Positions 57,019-64,000 of a DNA stretch of 64,000 nt are shown piece after piece. A model generated the notes under the pieces. The model had not been told where the DNA came from, did not search any database, and was given only the letters and a program-made list of their open reading frames with translations. Position 1 is the first letter of the stretch, and each line of letters begins with the position of its first letter. The position numbers and the translations under genes are program-made. The stretch is from contig JARGPH010000003.1 in the NCBI GenBank assembly GCA_029213065.1, positions 145,356 to 209,355 on the forward strand, given 5' to 3'. Origin of the DNA: Verrucomicrobiales bacterium (GTDB lineage: Bacteria > Verrucomicrobiota > Verrucomicrobiia > Verrucomicrobiales > DEV007).

Positions 57019-57909
57019 TTACTGTTTCCCGTCGATTTTCTTCGAAAGCTTCTTGCTGCTTTTCTCGAGCATCTTCTTTTCCTCGGCGGTGAGGCTCTGG
57101 AATCCCTCTTCGTTGATCTTGTCGAGGATCGCATCGATCTCCGAGCCGAGGAATGGCTTTTTGCGTGGAGAGCTTGTTTTTGTCGGCTTTTCTTTTGCCG
57201 GCTCGTCGTCTTTGAGAATGCGGACGCCGAATCGCTCCTTCAGTGAAGGTTTTTTGACCTGGATATTCTGCCGTGGAAGCCAGTAGCGGATGTAGAGAAA
57301 GCCGAAGAGCATGCCGCCGAGGTGTGCCATCACGGCGGTGTTGCTTTGGCCCGGTTGAGTGAGCTGATAGAGCAGTGTCAGGAGATCAATGCCCACGAGG
57401 ATGTAGGCGAGGTGCTTTAATTTGAGGCTTACCGGAATGACGAAGAAAAGAAGCAACTGAATGACCTGATAGGGGGCGAAGGTGGCGAGAGCGACGATGA
57501 TAGCAAGCACTGAAGCGGATGCCCCGATGACGAATGAGCTTTCCCCTATGATCTGGCTCAGTCCAACTTGAAGGAGGCCACCGAAGATGCCGCCGTAGAG
57601 ATAAATTTTGAGGATGTGTCTTCCGCCGAGCGCCTGCTGCAGCATTCGGCCGAGGAAAAAGAGGCCGATCATGTTGAAGAGGAGATGAAAAGGATCGGCG
57701 TGTACAAACTGATAGGTAATCAGGGTCCAGATCTGCAGTCCGGTGAGACTCTCCCAGGAAAGCGCGAGAAAGCCGGACAGCGGGGCCACCACCATCGTCA
57801 GGATCAACATGACGACGTTGATGCCGATCAGCCAGGTCACCATGCTCCAGCTGCGGGGGCCGGAACCGGACGAGGAATCTCTCATGTAGTCGCGTGAATA
57901 AATGCTCAT
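57019..57909 (-). CDS. Rhomboid family intramembrane serine protease
   Basis: 296 residues with six membrane helices. HLLFNMIGLFFLG carries the conserved Asn, FVIGASASV the catalytic Ser (GxS), and MAHLGGMLFGF the catalytic His of helix 6. The C-terminal cytoplasmic tail of about 90 residues is Lys/Glu-rich and ends in a helix of KKMLEKSSKKLSKKIDGK type. Cleaves substrates within or near the membrane; targets unknown. Confidence 0.9.
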   Translation of the reverse strand: MSIYSRDYMRDSSSGSGPRSWSMVTWLIGINVVMLILTMVVAPLSGFLALSWESLTGLQIWTLITYQFVHADPFHLLFNMIGLFFLGRMLQQALGGRHILKIYLYGGIFGGLLQVGLSQIIGESSFVIGASASVLAIIVALATFAPYQVIQLLLFFVIPVSLKLKHLAYILVGIDLLTLLYQLTQPGQSNTAVMAHLGGMLFGFLYIRYWLPRQNIQVKKPSLKERFGVRILKDDEPAKEKPTKTSSPRKKPFLGSEIDAILDKINEEGFQSLTAEEKKMLEKSSKKLSKKIDGKQ

Positions 57910-58042
57910 CTGAAAAGGGATCTCGGGCAGTTTGGGCGTGATTTACGTCCCGGGCAAGGAGCCTCGACACGAAAAATTTCGAAAAAAGCTTATAATTTAG
58001 GGTTGAAAGTATCTAAGAAGTCTTGATGATATATTCTCATAT

Positions 58043-59080
58043 ATGAACGATTCCAGCTTCACGATTCTCATTCCCGCTTTGCTGATTCTCTCGGCAGCTT
58101 TGATCGGTATGCTGTACGCGAGATTTGTGTTTCGTTCCAGAGAGAATTCAGAAGAGATTGATCTCGTTGACATCGATATGGCGATGTCGAGCGTTTCAGT
58201 GGCTGAGCCTGTGGAGGATCGGTCCGAGGCCGATGATACGCAGAGGGTTCCGTTTCTCGATGCGCGTCCGGCAATGGCCCCTGTCCTTGAGGTGGCTTCA
58301 GCCGAAGAGAAAGTTAGCGAAGTGTCTGACGACGATGAGGCTGAATACTTCAATGAGCTTCAGGAAGCTGCTGCCGGTCTCGCGGCACTGATGCGTTCGT
58401 CTCCGGTAGGAAAGAGTTCACCGGTTGTTTACGCTCCTGATGATCTGGAGGAAGATGTCGTCGCGGAAGTTATTCGGGATGAGTCTGTGAGAGAGGATGA
58501 GCCCCGGGAGATTTTGATCCCCGTGAGCGAATTGGTTTCTACAGATTCGAACGAGGTTGAGCAGGTCGCCGGGACGGAGAGTATTGAGGGTGAGGAGGTT
58601 TCCGGAGAAGGCTCTTCTCTACCCGATGCCGTTGCAGCAGTTTCGCTCGAGGAGACTGAAGAGATTTTGGCCGAGGTCGATGTGATCACTCCTCAGGCTG
58701 AGGCTGTAGTTGAGAATGAGGAAAGTGTCCCGGCACTGATCGGGGATCTTTCAGCCGAGTCAACTGAGGCAACCGAAGCTTTAAGTGCTGCAGAAGACGA
58801 GGCTGTTGCTGCTGGCGACGCTGAGATCGGTGATTCCAGTGTCCCTGTGACTACTGAGGTGGCTGACGGAATTGAATCGAATGCTCCGGAAGCGGAGGCG
58901 CCCACGCTCCGCCTTCTGCTCGGAGACGAGGTTGCTGATCAGTTTGACACCCTCGACGAGGGACTCAACGAGTTGGAGAATCTTGTGATCTCGATTGAGT
59001 CGGCTCTTTCATCACTCAATGAAGAGCTCGAGGAAGTGATCTCTGACGACGAGTCAGAGGTCGTTTCGGAGGCTGCGTAA
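58043..59080 (+). CDS. Acidic, low-complexity membrane-anchored protein
   Basis: 345 residues. One N-terminal membrane helix (about 8-28) is followed by an unusually acidic body rich in Glu, Asp, Ser, Ala and Val without clear domains. The C-terminal 50 residues (DQFDTLDEGLNELENLVIS and on) should form a coiled coil. No family recognised. The gene is isolated on the plus strand, divergent from rhomboid. The high acidity could serve a periplasmic spacer, ion-binding or partitioning role; none can be chosen from sequence. Confidence 0.6.
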   Translation: MNDSSFTILIPALLILSAALIGMLYARFVFRSRENSEEIDLVDIDMAMSSVSVAEPVEDRSEADDTQRVPFLDARPAMAPVLEVASAEEKVSEVSDDDEAEYFNELQEAAAGLAALMRSSPVGKSSPVVYAPDDLEEDVVAEVIRDESVREDEPREILIPVSELVSTDSNEVEQVAGTESIEGEEVSGEGSSLPDAVAAVSLEETEEILAEVDVITPQAEAVVENEESVPALIGDLSAESTEATEALSAAEDEAVAAGDAEIGDSSVPVTTEVADGIESNAPEAEAPTLRLLLGDEVADQFDTLDEGLNELENLVISIESALSSLNEELEEVISDDESEVVSEAA

Positions 59081-59159
59081 TCGCTCACGTTTCGGTTGTT
59101 GCGCTGAGCTTCTGCCTCAACCGTGTGCGTTAAACCTAATTGCGGGTGAACAGTGCGGA

Positions 59160-59208
59160 CGATTGAAGGCAATCGCCCCTTCCTGTCTCGCTATCGCGAG
59201 CGACAGGA
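59160..59208. terminator. Two adjacent hairpins between convergent genes
   Basis: CGATTG-AAGG-CAATCG (59160-59175) and TCCTGTC ... GACAGGA (59181-59208), the latter extended by an inner TCGC/GCGA pairing with a 2-base bulge. Neither is followed by a T-run, so termination is likely but not certain. They lie between the acidic protein gene and the small Cys-rich gene. Confidence 0.5.
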
Positions 59209-59209
59209 A

Positions 59210-59587
59210 TCAAAGCGTTTTAGACCAAACCCGGCAACGTCCGTTTGAGTAAATGTCTTTATAGATCACCGTGAGGACTTTCCGGCAGCGGTTCCGACCC
59301 TGTGAGTCGGTGTAATAGTGAGGGACGCGTCTTTTCGAAACGATCACGGTTTTCATGACGTAGGGAGTGGCCGGCACGACCTCGTTACAACAGGCTGCCG
59401 CGTTGTAACGACGGTGATCTTCGTAGTGGCGGTAGGGCAGGAGCTGATTGTAGCGCGGCGTCTGGAATTTGCTGTCCGCACAGCAGCTTGAACTGCGCTG
59501 GAAAAATCCAGTGCCGCCTGCACTGACGAAAGTGGGAACGGCTGTAGATAAGAGAGCGAGGGCTGAAAAAACGGGCAGGTATTTCAT
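59210..59587 (-). CDS. Small Cys-rich secreted protein
   Basis: 125 residues from the ATG at 59587, with a signal peptide ending near VSAGG. The mature part has two Cys-Cys pairs (SSCCAD and AACCNE) and two more Cys near the end (NRCRK and GRCRV), plus many Arg, His and Tyr. Such a pattern suggests disulfides or metal binding in the periplasm or outside the cell. No known family. The upstream in-frame codons to 59659 lack a signal-like shape and are excluded. Confidence 0.62.
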   Translation of the reverse strand: MKYLPVFSALALLSTAVPTFVSAGGTGFFQRSSSCCADSKFQTPRYNQLLPYRHYEDHRRYNAAACCNEVVPATPYVMKTVIVSKRRVPHYYTDSQGRNRCRKVLTVIYKDIYSNGRCRVWSKTL

Positions 59588-59730
59588 AGGTATCGTTGTG
59601 TGTTTCTCATCATCAGGATAGAAAATATAAGAGAAACGTCCAGTTAGAAATTTCAGCAAGTTTCAGAGCCAGTGATAGTAAACTTTGCCGTTTGGACTGG
59701 AAGTGGGGTGGATGCGGCAGGCAGATGTGC

Positions 59731-62700
59731 CTATCTCTGCGCCTGCTTTTGGAGAATCGCGGCAATTGCTTCGAACAATTCCTCCTTCAGCGTTTCGCTG
59801 TAACCTGAGTGGATCCAGGCAATCTCGCCCTCCGGATCGATAACCACGGTGTGGGGGATTCCTTTAACCTGGTAGGCATTGCTCACTTTCATGGTGAAGT
59901 CGAGAGCGACCGGGGTGTCCTCCCATTTGCGGTTTTTCAGAAATCCGTTGATGATGGGAGGGCTCTCCGCCTGATTGATGGCGCAAAACGTGACCGCTTC
60001 AGCAGGGAAGGCCGAGATCGCTTTCTTTACGTCGGGCATCGCTTTGATACACGGTCCGCACCAGGTTGCCCAGAAATCGAGGACAACGATTTTTCCTTTC
60101 TGCTCCTTCAGCGAAAACCTCGATTCGTCGAGCATCGTCAATTCAATCGCCGGTGCCTTCGTTCCAATCAATGGAGAGGCGGGGGCTTCCTCACCGGTCG
60201 GGATGACGGGATCGGGTGTTAATGTCAGGTCCCAATCGTCGAAGACAACGAGGTCGAGTTTCGCTGCTTTGTGAATCGGTGTGGGGGCGCTTCTTGTCAT
60301 CGAATGCACATTGCTGATCGGAAGTCGGCACCTTCCGAGGATCGCTGAATGGCCAACGTATTTTCCATCTTCGATCCTGTCCGAACGAATTTGGAGGCGG
60401 CTTCCATCTTTCATTACGATTTGATGGGTGACCTTAAAATTGAACTGCTTCAACTTCTCGTATTCGGAGGGCTCGAAGGGATTGAGAAGTTTTTCGTCAA
60501 CGGGTTCTGCCTCCTCTTGAGGTGGCCCTCCTGCGATGGCTGTCGCCTCCGGTTCGGTCAGCCAGACGATCGCTGAAATGCGCTTTCTCGGGAAGTCGAT
60601 CATTTCAGCATTCGCTTCGAACTGGATCGTGTCGCCGACAGCAGCAATGAGCTTGCCTCGCAGGAGATCGCCATTGGGGGCGATAAGAACGTGCGTGGGG
60701 AGGTCGTCTCGCAGTGAGCGGGGCACTGTCAGGGTGTTCTCTTTCGACTTCTTATCGATGATTCGCAACGGGATGCTGCCGGCGGTTTGTTCGATACGGA
60801 AGTTCGTCAGTTCAATCTCGCTTCCGGACTGATTGAATCCCTGCCAGCCGCCGCCCATTTTGAAATAGAGGCCGTTCCCCGAGATACTTTCGGGATCGAC
60901 CGCGTGGGTGAACGCGAGTTTACCGTCGACGCGAATTTCGATCTGGACGGAATTGGCTGTGATCTGAATCGAGGCGCGATTGTTCTCGATTTCGGTCTGA
61001 TTGTTCGAGAATGAGAACGCTCCTCCCGGTTTTGTCTTTCCAACAAAGAGACGATTTCCCTGCGCGAGGATAACGACCTCGTTGCCGGAGGCTTCGGCGC
61101 TGGAGGTGAAAAATTTCAAGGTCATGGAACCCGAGCTGCGTTTCCAGTGGGCATCGAAATAGAGTCTGTCACCGAGGAGGATGGACGGATTTCCAAAGCC
61201 GCCGTTTTTGAAGAGAGTCGAGTCGTTTCTCATCGTGACATCGTTAGGGTCCTCCTCCAGTTCCTCCCACTCGGTATCGTTGAATCCTTCGAGAACGCGT
61301 CCGGCTGTGCCGATGTCGATGGCGCGCACATCGGTGGCGGGAATCTCGAGAGGTCCAGTGATGGAGCTGTTAAAGTGAATCGTTTCCTTGTCCAGTGAGA
61401 CAAGGTCTCCCGTCAGAATTTCGTCATTTCGAAGAAAAACGCGGGCTCTACCGATACTGGCGGGAGGTTGGGTGCGGTCTGCCGGGAATTTAGATCGCTC
61501 GATCGTTGCCTCCACGGTGTCGGCGAGAGGAGTTGCTCCGATAGCGCCCGGTGCTTCCCAGGCGATGAGGCTCTGCGGATACCGGTTGCCGTCAGCGGTG
61601 CGGGTGACGCCGCGAAGCGAGAAGCCGTTGCCGGTCAGGAGGTCGGTTCCGAAGTCGATGGCTTCAGTGCTCGGGGGAAAGCGAATCTCGCGCGCGTCGA
61701 TGAGTTTTGTTGCGACGGGATCTGCGGACCATCCGGGTTTCAGGGTGAGTTTTTCCCCGTTGATGGCTAGCAATTCACCGCTCACTGTCGGGCCGGAGAA
61801 CCAGGCAATTCGAGTTCCAGAAGCAGCATCGCTCTCAGGCGTTTCGCTTTCGGGGTTGAGAACGATTTCACGGACCTCGTCGACGGGAACTTTCTTTCCC
61901 CCAATCGAGAAGTCGGTCGCGCCTTCGGCCAGTAGGGTCTGTCTGACAGACGATGAACTCGCAGAATCCTGAAACTCGATTCGTGGTTTTGTCAGGTCCA
62001 TCACGGGAACATTCTCTCCATCCCACTCGCGCACCGTCAGCATCGCGAGTCGCATTTCGGGGGTGCGATTGAGAATGTAAAAGCCACGCTCCAGAGGATT
62101 CTTGTTTCCTCTGCCGGAATCCGGTCGGGCTGCCGTTGCCTCGGCGAGTTCTGCGATCTTTCTCCCGGAGGGCTCGCAGACCTGGACGTCACCGGTTTCC
62201 TGATTCCAGAAAAGTCGGAACTCAATCACTGTCATTTCTTTGCCGAGTTCCATCACAGGGGTGAATTGTGAGCGGCAGGTGAGGACCAGTTGGTCGCCCC
62301 AGGTTTCGAGCTGCGGTCCGCGACCGGGCTCTCTAAGGAATCCGATCTCAAGGTTCGGCTTTCCATCGGGAATCACGGCACGAAAACTCAGTTCCACTTT
62401 CTGTGGCAATTCGATGGGCCTGAACAAATTCCCTGACCACTGGTGGGTGGAGAATTCGCCTTTCAAATCAGTGAACCACTCCGTGCTCTTGCGGTCCCGT
62501 CCCGAAGATGTCCAGTCGCTGAGCTCACCCGGATCGGAGAGCCTGAACTGACGATTCCCCAGATTGACAATTCGTTCGATCGATTTGCGCTGAATCGTGA
62601 CAGGTTCGGGAAAGTGGGGGCTCCTCAGACGCACTGCATTTTCATCCATGGAGACGAGCTCGCCTTCGATTCGGTCCTGGTTAATGAGTTGAACCCGGAA

Positions 62701-63033
62701 AGACGAGGCGTCCACGAAGTCTTTCTCGCGGTTCGTCGATGAGAAGCGAATCCCTCTGAGCTGTGCTTTTTTCAGCTTGAGAGGGCCGGCAAACGGTTCC
62801 GCCCGCCAGTTGATCGTTCCATCGTTGCTTTCGTTAATCGCTCCCTTGAGTTCATCTCCGTTTCGCCATTGCAGCCAGGCCGGTTTCGATTTGGCTACTG
62901 ACTCTGCAGGGGGCGATTGCGCGTCGGTGCCGGCGGGGGAGAGGCAAAAGAACGCGAGAAGAGCACAGAGATTTCCCCGCGCTACCTTCCGGTTCGTCGC
63001 GAAACATTTCAATGCCTGTGAGATCAAAATCAT
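59731..63033 (-). CDS. Large secreted protein with repeated small beta modules and a C-terminal TlpA thioredoxin domain
   Basis: 1100 residues with a signal peptide (cleavage near TDAQS). By eye about six copies of a roughly 45-residue module recur (starting near 53, 112, 415, 540, 795 and 900): a hydrophobic strand with (N/D)GD, then LxG(E/K)L, a turn, I/L-x-F, and later an I-x-x-I strand, resembling Sm/SH3-like barrels. Two lectin-like beta regions lie between (about 165-340 and 600-780). Residues from about 975 form a TlpA/ResA-type thioredoxin domain with active site FWATWCGPC and a cis-Pro in KGIPHTVVID. Possibly a periplasmic thiol reductase carried on a binding scaffold. It follows the prenyltransferase-repeat gene by 6 bases. 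Confidence 0.8.
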   Translation of the reverse strand: MILISQALKCFATNRKVARGNLCALLAFFCLSPAGTDAQSPPAESVAKSKPAWLQWRNGDELKGAINESNDGTINWRAEPFAGPLKLKKAQLRGIRFSSTNREKDFVDASSFRVQLINQDRIEGELVSMDENAVRLRSPHFPEPVTIQRKSIERIVNLGNRQFRLSDPGELSDWTSSGRDRKSTEWFTDLKGEFSTHQWSGNLFRPIELPQKVELSFRAVIPDGKPNLEIGFLREPGRGPQLETWGDQLVLTCRSQFTPVMELGKEMTVIEFRLFWNQETGDVQVCEPSGRKIAELAEATAARPDSGRGNKNPLERGFYILNRTPEMRLAMLTVREWDGENVPVMDLTKPRIEFQDSASSSSVRQTLLAEGATDFSIGGKKVPVDEVREIVLNPESETPESDAASGTRIAWFSGPTVSGELLAINGEKLTLKPGWSADPVATKLIDAREIRFPPSTEAIDFGTDLLTGNGFSLRGVTRTADGNRYPQSLIAWEAPGAIGATPLADTVEATIERSKFPADRTQPPASIGRARVFLRNDEILTGDLVSLDKETIHFNSSITGPLEIPATDVRAIDIGTAGRVLEGFNDTEWEELEEDPNDVTMRNDSTLFKNGGFGNPSILLGDRLYFDAHWKRSSGSMTLKFFTSSAEASGNEVVILAQGNRLFVGKTKPGGAFSFSNNQTEIENNRASIQITANSVQIEIRVDGKLAFTHAVDPESISGNGLYFKMGGGWQGFNQSGSEIELTNFRIEQTAGSIPLRIIDKKSKENTLTVPRSLRDDLPTHVLIAPNGDLLRGKLIAAVGDTIQFEANAEMIDFPRKRISAIVWLTEPEATAIAGGPPQEEAEPVDEKLLNPFEPSEYEKLKQFNFKVTHQIVMKDGSRLQIRSDRIEDGKYVGHSAILGRCRLPISNVHSMTRSAPTPIHKAAKLDLVVFDDWDLTLTPDPVIPTGEEAPASPLIGTKAPAIELTMLDESRFSLKEQKGKIVVLDFWATWCGPCIKAMPDVKKAISAFPAEAVTFCAINQAESPPIINGFLKNRKWEDTPVALDFTMKVSNAYQVKGIPHTVVIDPEGEIAWIHSGYSETLKEELFEAIAAILQKQAQR

Positions 63034-63039
63034 GCCGTT

Positions 63040-64000
63040 TCAGAATCGCTCGTAGATGGGCAGGAAACGATAATTCAATGCCATTGCGAGCAGTGACATC
63101 GCGGTTCCGTAGCCTTCTCCGTAGCTACCCGTAAAACTGCCGTTATCCGCTTGTTGCTCTGCGAGGTAGCGTGCCGTGCTCCGGTTCCATTTTTCCCAGG
63201 CCTCCGGATCTCCCTGAAACAATGCCTGAGCCATGTAGTAGGCAAAGTAATGGGGGTGCGCGGAGTCCCGCTGTTCGAGGCGCTCTGTGATGTGGCCGAT
63301 GGAAGCCTCGTATTCTTCCCAGTCGCGTTTGTGGCCCACTGCATAGACGAGCGACGCGACCGCTGATCTCGCCATGGATTCGCCGCCGCCGCCGATCCCG
63401 CCACTGTAAGCCACGAAGCCGGATGACGCGGTGTTTCTCTGCATGTAACCCAGAGCGGTTTCGATGACTTCATCGGGAACGGAAATCCCGGCGTTCCGGC
63501 AGGCTAGCAGTCCCATTAAAATTGAACCGGTCACGGAAGTGTCTGCATCGGTCGAAGTGGGGGAGTAGCGCCATCCTCCCCAGCGGTTCGCTGCCTGGGC
63601 TTTCACTGCCAGAGAAATCGCCTCTTCGAGGGCCTCGGCGATAGAACGTTTTTCGTTCTTGTCCTCAGTGCCGTCCCAGAGGGTCGCTTCATCGATTACG
63701 CCGTAGGCTTCGGCAAGGGCGAGCATCGCGAAGCCGTGGTGATACATTGAGTTGGGAAAAAATCCCGTTTCACGGTTCTGACCTGTGATCAGTGCTCTCA
63801 CGGCCCGCTTGATGTTGTTTCGATAGTTGCCGAAATTGGGATCCTCCCCGCTTGCAAGAAAGGCCATCAGACAGAGACCGGTGATCCCGTGTTCGGAGCG
63901 GCTCCGCCAGGTTCCATCATCACTCTGCGAGGTACTCAAGTAGGCGAGGCCACGGTCGTAAATGGTCTCGACCTCCGGCGGGATGTCATTTCCAAAACGA
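63040..64000 (-). CDS. Prenyltransferase/squalene-oxidase repeat protein (5' part beyond the window)
   Basis: At least 320 residues; the frame stays open to the right edge at 64000, so the N-terminus is missing. The visible part begins with GLAYLSTSQSDDGTW and repeats the alpha-alpha toroid pattern of squalene cyclase-like proteins: GLAYL-x2-Q-x2-DGxW, GxxxTGL, then NSMYHHGFAMLALAEAYG and YAYYMAQALFQ-like helices. No catalytic DxDD of a cyclase is seen here. These repeat proteins are frequent in Planctomycetes and Verrucomicrobia, usually secreted and of unknown role. Probably cotranscribed with the TlpA-tailed gene. Confidence 0.82.
   Translation of the reverse strand, partial: RFGNDIPPEVETIYDRGLAYLSTSQSDDGTWRSRSEHGITGLCLMAFLASGEDPNFGNYRNNIKRAVRALITGQNRETGFFPNSMYHHGFAMLALAEAYGVIDEATLWDGTEDKNEKRSIAEALEEAISLAVKAQAANRWGGWRYSPTSTDADTSVTGSILMGLLACRNAGISVPDEVIETALGYMQRNTASSGFVAYSGGIGGGGESMARSAVASLVYAVGHKRDWEEYEASIGHITERLEQRDSAHPHYFAYYMAQALFQGDPEAWEKWNRSTARYLAEQQADNGSFTGSYGEGYGTAMSLLAMALNYRFLPIYERF

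Overview
The window looks like a chromosomal segment of a Gram-negative, heterotrophic member of the Verrucomicrobiota or a close PVC relative. This is inferred, not proven. It rests on a long-form SecA (1063 residues), a Cys-type sulfatase beside a PHP hydrolase, secreted quinoprotein-fold and lectin-like proteins, a prenyltransferase-repeat protein next to a TlpA-tailed giant, and many starts with weak or no Shine-Dalgarno sequence. No phage, complete insertion sequence, CRISPR array or rRNA operon was seen. The density is about one gene per kilobase.

Layout. 0-9.4 kb: housekeeping genes (NosR/polyferredoxin-like redox protein, pseudopilin-like protein, methyltransferase, ZIP-like transporter, P-loop kinase, ilvA, SDR, PQQ-propeller protein, truB, ribF). 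10-23 kb: a discoidin-domain histidine kinase and NarL-type regulator, then a nearly complete menaquinone pathway in two blocks, menF-menD-menH and menB-menA-menC-menE. The blocks are separated by a RimK-like ATP-grasp enzyme carrying a C-terminal RCK_C-like domain and an aspartoacylase-family hydrolase. 23-28 kb, minus strand: PHP hydrolase, sulfatase, PPK2, a remnant of an RND pump, hemW. 28-37 kb: NfeD-like protein, secA, an orphan ParA, a D-Ala-D-Ala carboxypeptidase with a coiled-coil insert, and a large hybrid sensor kinase. 37-39.8 kb: tRNA-Val(CAC), two small genes, a lipoprotein MsrA and a lipoprotein of unknown function. 39.9-44.1 kb: a tightly overlapping sialidase-fold / membrane / LamG operon and xylulokinase. 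44-50 kb: acyltransferase, folD, sucA, sucB. 50-53.9 kb: katG in a noncoding environment rich in hairpins, with three copies of a short repeated element. 53.9-64 kb: trpE, a YycJ-like nuclease ending in a candidate sliding-clamp peptide, rhomboid, an acidic membrane protein, a small Cys-rich secreted protein, an 1100-residue modular TlpA-tailed protein, and a prenyltransferase-repeat protein running off the right end.

The men genes cover chorismate to demethylmenaquinone except the DHNA-CoA thioesterase and the final methyltransferase, so this looks like a respiratory quinone locus. The best leads for something undescribed are: the QTELIF tail of the YycJ-like protein; the short noncoding element repeated three times around katG and the structured sucB-katG spacer; the AACCCTGTTGGG 12-mer repeated inside both menD and hemW; the RimK-RCK_C plus aspartoacylase pair embedded in the men locus; and the multi-module thioredoxin protein at the right end.
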